64,000 nucleotides of DNA from Suttonella indologenes (GCF_900460215.1 NZ_UHIA01000004.1:1-64000); one strand, 5' to 3'. Counted from the stretch's first letter, positions 48,353 to 58,329 are shown. Notes: generated by a model from the letters alone, not told the origin. Numbers and translations: made by a program.

Positions 48353-49726
48353 ATGACAGGTTTTACCACAGTTGCTTATATCGCTGCGGCGGTTTTATTT
48401 ATCTTGAGTTTGGCAGGGCTTTCCAAGCAGGAAAGCGCAAAACGCGGTAATCTCTTCGGCATTATCGGTATGAGTATTGCCTTAGTCGCCACTTTGTTTA
48501 ATTCCGAAGTGCATGGCAAATTCTGGCTGTTGCTGGCAATGGCGATTGGTGCGGTCATCGGTTTGCAACGCGCGAAAAAAGTCGAGATGACCGGCATGCC
48601 GCAGTTGATTGCGCTCTTGCACAGCTTTGTCGGCTTGGCGGCGGTCTTTGTGGGCTACAACAGCCTGCTGTTGCATGCCGACCTGCCTGCGGAAATGCAC
48701 ACCATTCATTTGGCGGAAGTATTTTTAGGCGTCTTTATCGGCGCGATTACCTTTACCGGCTCGCTGGTGGCTTGGGGAAAACTCGAAGGCAAGGTCAAAT
48801 CCGCCGCCTTAGTGCTGCCGCATAAACATAAATGGAATATTGCCGCCGTTGCCGTATCTTTCTTATTGATGCTGATTTTTATCGCCAAAGACGGCTCGAT
48901 GTTCCTGCTGATTCTGATGACGCTGATTGCCTTTGCTTTCGGCTGGCATTTGGTCATGTCTATCGGCGGCGCGGATATGCCGGTAGTGGTCTCCATGCTC
49001 AATTCCTACTCCGGTTGGGCGGCGGCGGCGGCAGGCTTTATGCTCAATAATGATTTGCTGATTGTTACCGGTGCCTTGGTCGGCTCAAGCGGTGCGATAT
49101 TGTCTTACATTATGTGTAAAGCCATGAACCGCTCCTTCTTATCCGTGATTTTGGGCGGCTTCGGCAATACCGCGGCGGCGGCAGAAGAAAGCGGCGGCGA
49201 ATACCGCGAATGGACGGTGGAAGAGGTCGCCGAAGCGCTGAACGAGGCGGATTCCATCATCATCACACCGGGATACGGTATGGCGGTGGCACAGGCGCAA
49301 TATCCTGTAGCGGAAATCACGCGCATTCTACGTGCCAAAGGTAAAAACGTCCGCTTCGGTATTCATCCGGTGGCAGGACGCCTGCCGGGGCATATGAACG
49401 TCCTCTTGGCAGAAGCCAAAGTGCCTTATGACATCGTGCTGGAAATGGAAGAAATCAATGAAGATTTCCCTGATACGGATGTTGTCTTAGTCATTGGTGC
49501 GAACGACACTGTCAATCCATCCGCGCAAACCGACCCTAACAGCCCGATTGCCGGCATGCCGGTCTTGGAAGTGTGGAAGGCGCGTCAAGTCGTGGGCTTT
49601 AAACGCTCGATGAACGCAGGCTATGCCGGCGTGCAAAACCCGCTGTTCTTTAATGAAAACACCTTCATGTGCTTTGGCGATGCCAAAACCACGGTTGAAG
49701 GCATTCTGCGCGCTTTGCAAAACTAA
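48353..49726 (+). CDS. pntB: NAD(P) transhydrogenase subunit beta
   Basis: The beta subunit, 457 residues: about eight or nine transmembrane helices (1-260, with [25 protein letters not shown]) and the cytoplasmic NADP-binding domain III ([59 protein letters not shown]). AAGGAG lies upstream of the ATG at 48353. Forms the transhydrogenase with PntA, and a terminator follows. Confidence 0.97.
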   Translation: MTGFTTVAYIAAAVLFILSLAGLSKQESAKRGNLFGIIGMSIALVATLFNSEVHGKFWLLLAMAIGAVIGLQRAKKVEMTGMPQLIALLHSFVGLAAVFVGYNSLLLHADLPAEMHTIHLAEVFLGVFIGAITFTGSLVAWGKLEGKVKSAALVLPHKHKWNIAAVAVSFLLMLIFIAKDGSMFLLILMTLIAFAFGWHLVMSIGGADMPVVVSMLNSYSGWAAAAAGFMLNNDLLIVTGALVGSSGAILSYIMCKAMNRSFLSVILGGFGNTAAAAEESGGEYREWTVEEVAEALNEADSIIITPGYGMAVAQAQYPVAEITRILRAKGKNVRFGIHPVAGRLPGHMNVLLAEAKVPYDIVLEMEEINEDFPDTDVVLVIGANDTVNPSAQTDPNSPIAGMPVLEVWKARQVVGFKRSMNAGYAGVQNPLFFNENTFMCFGDAKTTVEGILRALQN

Positions 49727-49742
49727 GCGCGCGCACAGCAAA

Positions 49743-49768
49743 AAGGCGGCTGCAATGCCGCCTTTTTT
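49743..49768. terminator. Terminator after pntB, probably bidirectional
   Basis: An 8-bp stem (AAGGCGGC/GCCGCCTT) with a 6-base loop is followed by TTTTAT; on the other strand an A/T stretch also follows. It lies between convergent pntB and the DUF1294 gene. Confidence 0.85.
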
Positions 49769-49778
49769 ATGCCTGTTG

Positions 49779-50429
49779 TTAATACAACACAATCGGTGTG
49801 AACTTCCATGTGATGACGTAGAGACAGGCGAAATTCACCACTACGCTCATCCAGAAGAAAATAATAAAACGGTTTTTGCTGGTTTTGTGGCGCAAGAGCG
49901 GACGGGCGATGAGAGCGCCCGGCCAGCCGCCGAGCAGGGCGGCAATATGCAGACTGGCTTCCGGCACCCGCTGTTGGTCGGTCAAGGCGGCGTGTTTGTC
50001 CAAACTGTAAAGCGAGACGGTCATCAAAGAGATAATAAAGGACGCTACCGCAATAGGGGCGGAGATGGTGGAAAGGCTGATGTAAAACAGGCAGACCAAG
50101 ATGGCGTAAATCGCCGCTTCAAAGAGATAAGGTCCTGTTTTGCGTGCATCGTGGGTGGTGTTTTTAAACAAAGTGGCTTCATGTCCTTCCAATACGATGC
50201 GACTGGCTTGGATTTTGTTTTTATTTTTTTCCAGTAAAAAAGCAATGCGGTCGCCTTTTTGCGGGCGGCGTTGCTCATAGGCGAAATTCGAGATGTGGAA
50301 GAAAATATTCGGTTCGTCTTCTGTGGTTTTGATAAAGCCGAAGCCTTTCATATCATTCCAATGCACGATTTCCCCCCGATAGACGGCATCGGTTCGCGGC
50401 GGCGGTTTGGAATGCAGGAAAAGAGCCAT
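49779..50429 (-). CDS. Cold-shock domain plus DUF1294 membrane protein
   Basis: A 216-residue two-domain protein. The N-terminal cold-shock domain (about 14-75: RGEIVHWNDMKGFGFIKTTE with the RNP1-like KGFGFI and NIFFHISNF) is followed by three or four transmembrane helices forming DUF1294 (GGWPGALIARPLLRHKTSKNRF). Nucleic-acid binding tethered to the membrane is plausible but unproven. It starts two bases beyond the stop of the ntrX-like gene, so it may be the last gene of that operon. Confidence 0.88.
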   Translation of the reverse strand: MALFLHSKPPPRTDAVYRGEIVHWNDMKGFGFIKTTEDEPNIFFHISNFAYEQRRPQKGDRIAFLLEKNKNKIQASRIVLEGHEATLFKNTTHDARKTGPYLFEAAIYAILVCLFYISLSTISAPIAVASFIISLMTVSLYSLDKHAALTDQQRVPEASLHIAALLGGWPGALIARPLLRHKTSKNRFIIFFWMSVVVNFACLYVITWKFTPIVLY

Positions 50430-50431
50430 AA

Positions 50432-51802
50432 TTATTGCGCTTTATCAGTAGGTTCTATGCCGACGGAGCGCAGTTTGCGGTATAAATTGGTGCGATCCAT
50501 GCCGACGCGTCCCGCCAATTTGGCGATATTGCCTTCGCAGAGGCGGAATTGCGCGAGGAAAAATTGGCGCTCGAATTCTTCGCGCGCTTCGCGCAGGCTT
50601 AAGTCCAGCAGATAGCCGAGATTGCCGAGCAGCCAATCGCCGGCATTGTCGGCATTGCCGAGCGGCACCAATGCGGTTTGTGCTTCTTCGCTGGAGATTT
50701 CCGCGTCTTCGTTTTGTATCAGCAGGCGTTGGACGAGGTTGCGCAGTTCGCGGACGTTGCCCGGCCAACTGTGCTGGCGCAGGGTGTTTTGCGCGGCGAG
50801 GCTGAAGTGGCGGTAGGGCAGTTGTTCGTAGTCGGCAAAATGTTTGCTGAAATATTCCAATAATTCGGGTACGTCGTTGCTGTGTTCGCTGAGAGCGGGG
50901 ATGTGCAGATGCGCGACGGTGAGTTGGTCGTACAAAGCGCTGTCGAGGCTGTCTTTGAGTTGCGCGGCTTCCGCTCTCGAGGCGGCGATGATGCGGATTT
51001 GGCAATGCTGCTGCGTGCCGCTGTGTCCGGAGAAGTATTGCTGCTCGGTGATGAGGTTGAGCAGCAGGTTTTGCAGGGCGGCGGGAATGTGGGCGATTTC
51101 GTCTAAAAACAGCGTGCCTTGCTCGGCTTGGGCAATCAGCCCGATTTGCTGGGCGCTGCCGATGAGGGCGTTGAGCATGCCGTGTTCGTCCATGCCGGCA
51201 AGCGGCGCGTGAATAAATTTGCCGTCGCGCCAATGGCTGTGCTGATGTATGAGGCGCGCCAGATGCTGTTTGCCCGCCCCTGCTTTGCCGGTAATGAGCA
51301 GGGGTACGTTTTTGCCGGCAAGTTCCCGCGCCTGTTCCTGCAATTGCTGCATGTCGGCGGTTTTGCCTATCCATTCGACCGGCGGGTCGATTTGCGCTTT
51401 CAGCGCGGCGTTTTGGCTGAGCAGTTGCTGGGTTTGCAGGGCGCGTTCTATCGTGAGCAGGAGTTTGGAGGTGGAGAGGGGTTTTTCCAGAAAGTAATAG
51501 GCGCCGAGTTTGGTGGCTTCGACGGCGGTTTCGATGTTGCCGTGTCCGCTCATCATAATGACGGAGCTGTTGAAATGACTTTGTTGCTGCCATTCGCGCA
51601 GGAGGCTGATGCCGTCGGTGTCGGGCATCCAGATGTCGAGCAAGACCAAATCGGGCAGATGGGCGCTGTATTGTTGGCGCGCGCTGTCGGCATTTTCGGC
51701 GCTGAGGCAGCGATAATCTTCGTCTTCCAAGATGTCGATGAGGCTTTCGCGGATCATTTCTTCATCATCAACGATGAGAATCGTGGCGGATGTTTTATTC
51801 AT
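50432..51802 (-). CDS. NtrX-type response regulator lacking the GAFTGA loop
   Basis: A 456-residue regulator: receiver domain (1-120; acidic pocket VDDEE, phospho-acceptor Asp56 in LLDIWMPD, KP in FLEKPL), AAA+ domain (about 130-370) and a Fis-type DNA-binding helix-turn-helix at the C-terminus (NIAKLAGRVGMDRTNLYRKL). The Walker A is GKAGAGKQ and Walker B is GTLFLDEIAHIP. The GAFTGA loop that contacts sigma-54 is absent; the segment reads MLNALIGSAQQIGLIAQA. It probably does not activate sigma-54, as with some NtrX relatives. Start ATG 51802 overlaps the kinase gene end; a TTG at 51814 is less likely. Confidence 0.88.
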   Translation of the reverse strand: MNKTSATILIVDDEEMIRESLIDILEDEDYRCLSAENADSARQQYSAHLPDLVLLDIWMPDTDGISLLREWQQQSHFNSSVIMMSGHGNIETAVEATKLGAYYFLEKPLSTSKLLLTIERALQTQQLLSQNAALKAQIDPPVEWIGKTADMQQLQEQARELAGKNVPLLITGKAGAGKQHLARLIHQHSHWRDGKFIHAPLAGMDEHGMLNALIGSAQQIGLIAQAEQGTLFLDEIAHIPAALQNLLLNLITEQQYFSGHSGTQQHCQIRIIAASRAEAAQLKDSLDSALYDQLTVAHLHIPALSEHSNDVPELLEYFSKHFADYEQLPYRHFSLAAQNTLRQHSWPGNVRELRNLVQRLLIQNEDAEISSEEAQTALVPLGNADNAGDWLLGNLGYLLDLSLREAREEFERQFFLAQFRLCEGNIAKLAGRVGMDRTNLYRKLRSVGIEPTDKAQ

Positions 51803-53975
51803 TGTGGTTCTCAATCGGTAATATGAAGCTTATTTTAGCACCTTTTAGGGTTTTGGCATGTCCTGCTTGGATGCTGCCGCCGTGTTCGTTGATGATTTTT
51901 TTCACGATTGCCAAACCTAGCCCCGTGCCTTTGCTTTTGCCGGTTACATAGGGTTCAAAGGGGTCTTGGTGCAAATTGGTAAAACCTGTGCCGGCATCTT
52001 CGATGCTGAAAGCGGTCTGTTTGTCTTGGCGGCTGCTTTGCCAGCGGATGGCGGGCATGTTTTCTTCGCTCATGGCTTCGACGGCGTTTTTCATCAGGTT
52101 GTGCAAGACTTGGCGCATTTGCACGGCGTCGGCGAAAATGCGCGGCAAATCGCTGTCTAAGTCCAGAGAAATCGGCGTTTCGGGGTACATGTCGGCAATT
52201 TCGCGAATCAGATGGTTCATATCGACGGCTTGGCGGCGCAGCTCCAGCGGTTTGGCAAATTGGCTGAAGTCCGCCACCATTTGCTGCATGGCATCGACTT
52301 GGTTGATGATGGTTGAAGTGGCGCGTTCTAAAATGCGGCGTTCTTCATCGGCGAGTTTGTCGTTTAATTTGCGTTGCAGGCGTTCGCCTTGCAGGCGGAT
52401 GGGAGTCAGCGGATTTTTGATTTCATGGGCGAGGCGGCGTGCGACTTCTTCCCAAGCGGCATTGCGTTGGTTGTGCTGGAATTCGGTCACGTCTTCAAAG
52501 ACGATGACTTGTCCGCCGCGCTGTTTGCGGTTTTGCAGAGGCAGCGGCGCACCATGGCAAATCAGGGTCTTGCGCGTGCTAAAGCGGCTAAGGGTGATTT
52601 CCGTACGCCAGCTGTCTTTTGAGTTGAGCAGGATGTCTTGCAGACCGAGCATGAGTTCGCCGTAGGCATCATGAGCTTGCGTGTCGTGACGCGGCGGTTT
52701 TTGTCCCTGATAGTCGCTGAGCGGACTGTCTAAGAGTTGCGCGGCAACGGGATTGAAGCGTTGCAAGCGTCCGTGCCAGTCCAGCGTCAGCACGCCGGCG
52801 CTGAGGTTGTCCAAGAGGGCGTTGAGGAAGTTGTTTTGGTCGCTGAGTTCGTCTTGTATGCGGTAATTCATGCTTTCGGCATCGCGCAGGGTCAGGAGCA
52901 TGGCGTTGAAGTTATTGCCTAAGGTGCCGAGGTCGTTGTTCGGCATGTCCGTGATGGGGGTGGAGAAATCGCCTTGGATGACTTGTTTGGTGGCTTCGAT
53001 TAATTGGCGCACGGGGCGGGTCATGGTGTCGCCGAAGAGAGCGCTGATCCACAGCGCGCTTAGGACGGTCAGGGTCAGAATCAGTCCTAATACAAAGAGC
53101 AGGCTGGCGGTGATGTGCGGTTGCAGATAGAGAAAGCTTTGATGTTCTTCATAGCTGGCGCGTACGTTTTCCGCCAAGCGGTTAAAGCTGTCGGGCAGGG
53201 AGAATATGGCTTGCAGATAGTAGGGTTCGCGGTTGGCTTTGCTGATGTCGGTGACGACTTTGATGGTGTAGCCGTCGGCATCGTTATTGGCGAATTCAAA
53301 ATATTCCTGCGCATTGTCCACTTGCAGGAGGGCGAGCGAGCTGGGCGCTTCGACGGTCATAACGGCTAAGTCTTGGTGAGCGAAGGCGACCAGATTGCCT
53401 TGTTGATCGAAGACGGAGAGTTCCAAAGCATTGGCATTGCGCCGCATCGGCTCAATTGCCGCTACCAATTGCGCATAGTCCATGGGCTGCATGAATGCCG
53501 CGAGACTTTCCGATTGGGCAAGAGCTTGGCGCGCTCGCATGCCGACCGCCGAGCGCGTGATTTGCAGAGCGTCTTGCAGGGCAACGCTGATTTGGCGGTT
53601 GAAAATTTGTCCCAAATCATAGGATAAGAATAGCCAAGTAAAGCCCGCGATAATGCCTACCGGTATCAGACTGGTAAAGAGCATGCGCAGGGCGAAAGAC
53701 AGGGAGAGACGTGCGCCGCTTTGGTGCTTGCGCAGGCGTTTGACGAGATTGACGGTCTGCCAGATGGCGGCAGCGGTCAGCAAGATGATGCCGATGAGGG
53801 TCAGCACGAGCAGGCGCGTGTAATGCGGGGTGGAAAAGCCGGGATTGGTCGCCGCTTGGCTGAGATGGAAGATGGCAAAGAGGGTGGTTAAGATGCCGAT
53901 TGCGCCGCTGAAGCTGAAAAAAAGCAGGCGCTTGGTCGAGCCTTTGCCGAGGCTGCGCGGTTTTAGAGCTGACAT
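51795..53975 (-). CDS. NtrY-type sensor histidine kinase
   Basis: A 726-residue membrane kinase paired with the regulator downstream. Starting at ATG 53975 (MSALKPRSLGKG), there are three or four transmembrane helices, a periplasmic sensor domain, a HAMP domain (MTRPVRQLIEATKQVIQGDF), a PAS-like domain (LDNLSAGVLTLDWHGRLQRF), the phospho-acceptor His in RRLAHEIKNPLTPIRLQ (about residue 510), and an ATPase domain (NLMKNAVEAMS; KGTGLGLAIVKKI). Frames extending to 54374 read the upstream gene out of phase. In Neisseria and related bacteria the pair affects respiratory gene expression; here the targets are unknown. Confidence 0.9.
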   Translation of the reverse strand: MSALKPRSLGKGSTKRLLFFSFSGAIGILTTLFAIFHLSQAATNPGFSTPHYTRLLVLTLIGIILLTAAAIWQTVNLVKRLRKHQSGARLSLSFALRMLFTSLIPVGIIAGFTWLFLSYDLGQIFNRQISVALQDALQITRSAVGMRARQALAQSESLAAFMQPMDYAQLVAAIEPMRRNANALELSVFDQQGNLVAFAHQDLAVMTVEAPSSLALLQVDNAQEYFEFANNDADGYTIKVVTDISKANREPYYLQAIFSLPDSFNRLAENVRASYEEHQSFLYLQPHITASLLFVLGLILTLTVLSALWISALFGDTMTRPVRQLIEATKQVIQGDFSTPITDMPNNDLGTLGNNFNAMLLTLRDAESMNYRIQDELSDQNNFLNALLDNLSAGVLTLDWHGRLQRFNPVAAQLLDSPLSDYQGQKPPRHDTQAHDAYGELMLGLQDILLNSKDSWRTEITLSRFSTRKTLICHGAPLPLQNRKQRGGQVIVFEDVTEFQHNQRNAAWEEVARRLAHEIKNPLTPIRLQGERLQRKLNDKLADEERRILERATSTIINQVDAMQQMVADFSQFAKPLELRRQAVDMNHLIREIADMYPETPISLDLDSDLPRIFADAVQMRQVLHNLMKNAVEAMSEENMPAIRWQSSRQDKQTAFSIEDAGTGFTNLHQDPFEPYVTGKSKGTGLGLAIVKKIINEHGGSIQAGHAKTLKGAKISFILPIENHNE

Positions 53976-54472
53976 GGCAGGCTCCCGCTGTCCAGCGTCC
54001 ATTGGGCGAAAAATAAGGCATTCAAACGCAGGGCGAAGGGCAGTTGCGCTTGGGATAATTGCATGCGCAGCATAATCGGCGTGTCTCTTTCTCTTTTGTC
54101 TAGGGGCAATTGTTCGATGCTGCCCAAGGCTTTTAAGGCGCTGTCCACATCGCCGAAGGGCAGCGGCGTTTGCGCGCCTTGTTGCAGGGTATAGGATTGG
54201 CTGAGATGGTTGTAATCCAAATGCCATTCCTGCACGGCAAGGCGGCGCGGGCTTTGCCACCACTGTGCGCCGGCTTCTTCGATGCTTAGGCGGAAAAACA
54301 GGCTGATACCGCTGCGCAATGCCGCCAGCGGTTCTTCGGGCAGGCGGATATGAAATTGCGCATCTGTCTGCCATTGGGCATCAAGCACATAGCAGCGGCT
54401 GCTTTGCAGGCTGATTTGCGCCGCCGCCGGATAGGCGGCAAGGCATAGGCAGAGCAATGTGCAATAACGCAT
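53963..54472 (-). CDS. DUF4390 family exported protein
   Basis: A 169-residue protein with a signal peptide (MRYCTLLCLCLAAYPAAA) and a DUF4390 domain (SGISLFFRLSIEEAGAQWWQ, HLDYNHLSQSYTLQQG, ALRLNALFFAQWTLDSG). The family is nearly always encoded just before an NtrY-type kinase, as here, and may modulate or sense for it, but no function is established. It overlaps rsmB by one base and the kinase start by 13. Confidence 0.82.
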   Translation of the reverse strand: MRYCTLLCLCLAAYPAAAQISLQSSRCYVLDAQWQTDAQFHIRLPEEPLAALRSGISLFFRLSIEEAGAQWWQSPRRLAVQEWHLDYNHLSQSYTLQQGAQTPLPFGDVDSALKALGSIEQLPLDKRERDTPIMLRMQLSQAQLPFALRLNALFFAQWTLDSGSLPCQL

Positions 54473-56775
54473 CAGCCTTCCGTTTTCTCAAGCAGGGCGT
54501 AGAAAAAGCCGTCGCCGTCCGCATCGGGCAAATGCAGCATGCCGAAGCCCGTGTCTTGGCAATGCGGCAGTTCCGTCGGGCGCAGGCGGGCGTCGCTTTG
54601 CAGCATCAAAAATTGCTCGATTAATTGCTGGTTTTCGCGCGGCAGAATCGAGCAGGTGGTGTATAGCAGTCGCCCTTTGGGTTTCAAGGTTTGCCAGATT
54701 TGGCGCAGCAGCCGCATTTGCGTTTTCGGCAATTGCTTGAGGTCTTCCGCGCTGCGGACAAAGGCGATGTCGGGATGGCGGCGCAAGACGCCGCTGCCGG
54801 AGCAAGGCGCGTCGAGCAGGACGGCATCGAAGGCTTCACCGTCCCACCATTGCTCGATTTCGGCGGCATCGGCGGCAAGGCATTGTGCCGTCAAACCTAG
54901 GCGCGACAGATTGTTTTGTACTTTCTGCAGGCGCGTCTCGGATACGTCCAATGCCAGCACTTGTGCTTGCGGGGCAAGCTCTAGCAGATGTCCGGTTTTG
55001 CCGCCGGGAGCGGCGCAGGCATCGAGAATGCGTTCGCCGTTTTGCGGATTGAGCAGTGTGGCGGCGCATTGGGCGGAAGCGTCCTGCACGCTGATTTGCC
55101 CTGCATTAAAGCCGGCAATGTCTTGCACATTCATGCCGCTGTGCAAGGTCACGGCTTGGGCGTGCAGCGGGTTTTCCGCGCCTAGTTCGGGGTTTTCCGC
55201 CAGCCATTGCGCGCGCTCGCCGCGAATACGCAGTGTCAGCGGCGGTTGTAAGCGGTTAATTTCCGCCAAAGCGACAAGGGCGTTGCGCTGCACGCTTGCC
55301 AGCCATGCCGGCACATTGTAAATGCGGAATTTGTCCAACAAATGGCGGCTGGCTTCGCGTTCGCGCTGCACATTGCGCAAAATCGCATTGATTAAGCCTG
55401 TGGCATTGCCGATACCGTTGCTTTTCGCCAGTTCGACCGTTTCATTTAAGACGCCGTGATCGCCCAAAGAAAGACGCAGCAGCTGATAAATGCCCACATT
55501 TAAGATAATGCCCAAAAAGGCCTGTTCTTCGCTGGGCGGCTCTTTTAAGAAGCTGTCGCGCAGCTTGGACAGCGCGGGATATTCGCGCAATACGCCGTAG
55601 ACCAGCGCTTGATACAAGGCTTGATCGGGTTCGCGTACCTGCGCTTTGGTGCTTTCCAATAAGCCGTTTAAAGATTGCTGTTCAAAGACTACCGCGTGCA
55701 AGGTTTGCACCGCCGCTTGGCGGGCGTTCAGCGGTTCGCTCCAATCAATGCGCACGGTTTCGCGCGGCGCTTTGCGTGCTGAATCGAAGTCGCGGCGCGG
55801 TTTGCGTTCGCCGCTAAACGGACGTGCAGGACGATCGCCATCAAATTCACGACGCGGCTTGCGTTCGCCGCTAAACGGACGCGCAGGACGATCGCTATCA
55901 AATTCACGACGCGGTTTGCGTTCGCCGCTAAACGGACGTGCAGGACGTTCACTATCAAATTCACGACGCGGTTTACGTTCGCTGTTAAAAGGACGTGCAG
56001 GGCGATCGCCATCAAATTCACGACGCGGTTTGCGTTCGCCGTTGAAAGGACGTGCAGGACGATCGCCATCAAACTCGCGGCGCGGTTTGCGTTCGCCGTT
56101 GAAAGGACGTGCAGGACGTTCGCCATCAAACTCACGACGCGGTTTGCGTTCGCCGCTAAACGGACGCGCAGGACGCTCGCCATCAAACTCGCGGCGCGGC
56201 TTGCGTTCGCCGTTGAAAGGACGTGCAGGACGATCGTCATCAAACTCGCGGCGCGGTTTGCGTTCGCCATTGAAAGGACGTGCAGGACGCTCGCCGTCAA
56301 ATTCACGACGCGGTTTGCGTTCGCCGCTAAACGGACGCGCAGGACGATCGCCATCAAATTCACGACGCGGTTTGCGTTCGCCGTTGAAAGGACGTACAGG
56401 ACGATCGCCATCAAATTCACGACGCGGTTTGCGTTCCCCGCTAAACGGACGTGCAGGACGTTCACCATCAAATTCACGACGCGGTTTGCGTTCGCCGTTG
56501 AAAGGACGTGCAGGACGATCGCCATCAAACTCGCGGCGCGGTTTGCGTTCGCCGTTGAAAGGACGTGCAGGACGTTCGCCATCAAACTCACGACGCGGTT
56601 TGCGTTCGCCGTTGAAAGGACGTGCAGGACGTTCGCTGTCAAATTCGCGGCGCGGTTTACGTTCGCTGTTAAAAGGGCGGGCGGGTTTTGCATTGCCTGC
56701 GCCGCCCTTGCCGTGGGCGGCTTTGCTTTTGCCGCCAAATTGGCGCGCTTTACCAAAAGCAGTTTTTTTATTCAT
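54472..56775 (-). CDS. rsmB: 16S rRNA m5C967 methyltransferase RsmB with a repeat-rich N-terminal extension
   Basis: Methylates C967 of 16S rRNA with SAM. The product has 767 residues instead of the usual about 430. Residues 30-333 are sixteen 19-residue repeats (RPARPFNGERKPRREFDGD) and precede a normal RsmB: NusB-like RNA-binding domain (about 345-480; NARQAAVQTLHAVVFEQQ), then the catalytic domain with DACAAPGGKTGH, catalytic Cys in LLDAPCSGSGVLRRHPDI and TTCS in LLYTTCSILPREN. The start is ATG 56775 (MNKKTAFGKARQFGGKSKAA, strongly basic). The extension should be disordered and RNA-binding-like. The gene lies 39 bases after fmt. Confidence 0.93.
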   Translation of the reverse strand: MNKKTAFGKARQFGGKSKAAHGKGGAGNAKPARPFNSERKPRREFDSERPARPFNGERKPRREFDGERPARPFNGERKPRREFDGDRPARPFNGERKPRREFDGERPARPFSGERKPRREFDGDRPVRPFNGERKPRREFDGDRPARPFSGERKPRREFDGERPARPFNGERKPRREFDDDRPARPFNGERKPRREFDGERPARPFSGERKPRREFDGERPARPFNGERKPRREFDGDRPARPFNGERKPRREFDGDRPARPFNSERKPRREFDSERPARPFSGERKPRREFDSDRPARPFSGERKPRREFDGDRPARPFSGERKPRRDFDSARKAPRETVRIDWSEPLNARQAAVQTLHAVVFEQQSLNGLLESTKAQVREPDQALYQALVYGVLREYPALSKLRDSFLKEPPSEEQAFLGIILNVGIYQLLRLSLGDHGVLNETVELAKSNGIGNATGLINAILRNVQREREASRHLLDKFRIYNVPAWLASVQRNALVALAEINRLQPPLTLRIRGERAQWLAENPELGAENPLHAQAVTLHSGMNVQDIAGFNAGQISVQDASAQCAATLLNPQNGERILDACAAPGGKTGHLLELAPQAQVLALDVSETRLQKVQNNLSRLGLTAQCLAADAAEIEQWWDGEAFDAVLLDAPCSGSGVLRRHPDIAFVRSAEDLKQLPKTQMRLLRQIWQTLKPKGRLLYTTCSILPRENQQLIEQFLMLQSDARLRPTELPHCQDTGFGMLHLPDADGDGFFYALLEKTEG
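55777..56688 (-). repeat. Sixteen 57-bp tandem repeats in rsmB
   Basis: Each 57-bp unit encodes RPARPFNGERKPRREFDGD with small variations (PFN/PFS, DGE/DGD/DSE/DDD). Copies differ at synonymous and a few nonsynonymous positions, so the array is older and less homogenised than the adhesin repeats. No stop codons appear on the opposite strand across it, an effect of the repeat composition. Confidence 0.95.
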
Positions 56776-56813
56776 GAATTGTTTCCTTCAATACTTGCCG
56801 CTAGGCGGCAATA

Positions 56814-57752
56814 TTATGATTTGATTTGAAATTGTTTGCCGCTTAAATCGCGGCCGTTGCGCAGTTGCGCGGCGCTTATCGCTTGTTTGCCCGGAAATTG
56901 CAGCAATTGCAGGCGCAGGATGCCTTTGCCGCAAACGACGTCAATTCCTGCTTTGCTGTGGGCGATAATGCTGCCGGCAGGAGCGGCGGCGCTGCCCTCG
57001 ATCAATTCCGCCGCATAGATGCGGATGTTTTCCCCTTCCAAGGCGCTGTAAGCGACGGGGAAGAGATTAAAGGCGCGGATTTTTTGCAGGATATGGCGGG
57101 CGTCGTCTTGCCAGTTAATCTCGGCTTCGCTTTTGCTGAGTTTGTGCGCATAGCTGATGCCTTCGTCGCTTTGCGCAATCGGCTGCTGCGCTTGTGTCAA
57201 CACGAGGGGCAGCGCTTCCAACAGGGCTTCTGCGCCGAGCTGCATCAGGCGGCGGTGCAGTCCGACGGCGTCGTCATCGCCTATCTCAAGGCGTTTTTCC
57301 AACCATACGGCGCCGGTATCCAAGCCTTTGTCCATTTGCATGATGCCGATGCCCGTTTCTTTATCGCCGGCTTCTATCGCGCGCTGAATCGGCGCCGCAC
57401 CGCGCCAACGCGGCAGCAAGGAGGCGTGGATATTGATGCAGCCCAAGCGCGGATAATCCAAAAACCATTGCGGCAGGAGTAGTCCGTAAGCCGCCACGAT
57501 TACTAAATCGGGGCGCGGCAGTTCGGGAAAAGGCGGCGTATCGGCTTGCAGTTTTTCGGGCTGCGCAATCGGAATTTGATGCGTTAGCGCAAGGCTTTTG
57601 ACGGCGCTGGGACTGAGTTTGCGTCCGCGTCCTGCGGGGCGGTCGGGCTGGGTCAGTACGCCGCTTACGGCATAACCCGCTTCAATCAGGGCGGCGAGGC
57701 TATGGGCGGCAAATTCGGGGGTGCCGGCAAACCACAGGATCGGTTTAGTCAC
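56814..57752 (-). CDS. fmt: Methionyl-tRNA formyltransferase
   Basis: Formylates Met-tRNA for initiation. The 312-residue protein has [19 protein letters not shown] at the N-terminus, the catalytic Asn/His region [20 protein letters not shown] and catalytic Asp in [18 protein letters not shown], and a C-terminal tRNA-binding domain. Overlaps def by eight bases, the usual def-fmt operon, and leads into rsmB. Confidence 0.97.
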   Translation of the reverse strand: MTKPILWFAGTPEFAAHSLAALIEAGYAVSGVLTQPDRPAGRGRKLSPSAVKSLALTHQIPIAQPEKLQADTPPFPELPRPDLVIVAAYGLLLPQWFLDYPRLGCINIHASLLPRWRGAAPIQRAIEAGDKETGIGIMQMDKGLDTGAVWLEKRLEIGDDDAVGLHRRLMQLGAEALLEALPLVLTQAQQPIAQSDEGISYAHKLSKSEAEINWQDDARHILQKIRAFNLFPVAYSALEGENIRIYAAELIEGSAAAPAGSIIAHSKAGIDVVCGKGILRLQLLQFPGKQAISAAQLRNGRDLSGKQFQIKS

Positions 57753-58329
57753 GCGTTTGCGCCTCTTTGATGGATTTGGCGAGTTTTTTCTCGATGCGCT
57801 CGCGTTTCATGCGCGAGAGATGGTCAATGAATAAACGTCCGTGCAGATGGTCGATTTCGTGTTGGATGCAGACGGCGAGTAAGCCGCTTGCTTCGCGTTC
57901 TTGCCTTTCGCCGTATTCGTCCTGATAACGCACGCGAATCTGCGCAGGTCGCCATACGCCGGCGTATTGCCCCGGCAGGGATAAGCAGCCTTCTTCATAC
58001 TCGGCAAGCTCTTGCGAGCTGTCGATGATTTCCGGATTAATCAGCACGAGCTTGTCGCTGGCTGCGGCGATTTCCGATGAGTTTTCCTCGTCTGCGCTTT
58101 CCTCGCTTTGGCTGTGCGCTTCCTGAGGCGGCATCTGCGGCACATCCATGACGGTCAATCGTTGATGAATGTTCACTTGCGTTGCCGCCAATCCGATGCC
58201 TTTGGCGGCGTACATGGTTTCAAACATGTCGGCAATGGTGTTGCGCAGGGCTTCGTCGAATGTTGTGATTGTCGCCGCTTCTTGGCGTAAACGTTTGTCG
58301 GGATGAATTAAAATCGAATATGCGGACAT
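57745..58329 (-). CDS. def: Peptide deformylase with an acidic insertion
   Basis: Removes the formyl group from nascent proteins. The 194-residue product has all three motifs: [16 protein letters not shown] and the metal-binding QHEIDHLHG. It is about 25 residues longer than usual because of an acidic/polar insertion after VMDVPQM ([19 protein letters not shown]), before the strand LVLINPEI. The start at 58329 ([17 protein letters not shown]) is chosen over the long upstream frame, which has no homology. It is divergent from the LysM gene and first in its operon. Confidence 0.95.
   Translation of the reverse strand: MSAYSILIHPDKRLRQEAATITTFDEALRNTIADMFETMYAAKGIGLAATQVNIHQRLTVMDVPQMPPQEAHSQSEESADEENSSEIAAASDKLVLINPEIIDSSQELAEYEEGCLSLPGQYAGVWRPAQIRVRYQDEYGERQEREASGLLAVCIQHEIDHLHGRLFIDHLSRMKRERIEKKLAKSIKEAQTRD

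Noticed and set aside
55646..56824. Long plus-strand ORF of 392 codons opposite rsmB
   Set aside because: It is the reverse complement of the 57-bp repeat array; its Arg/Ser repeats follow from composition, and the rsmB frame has clear homology.
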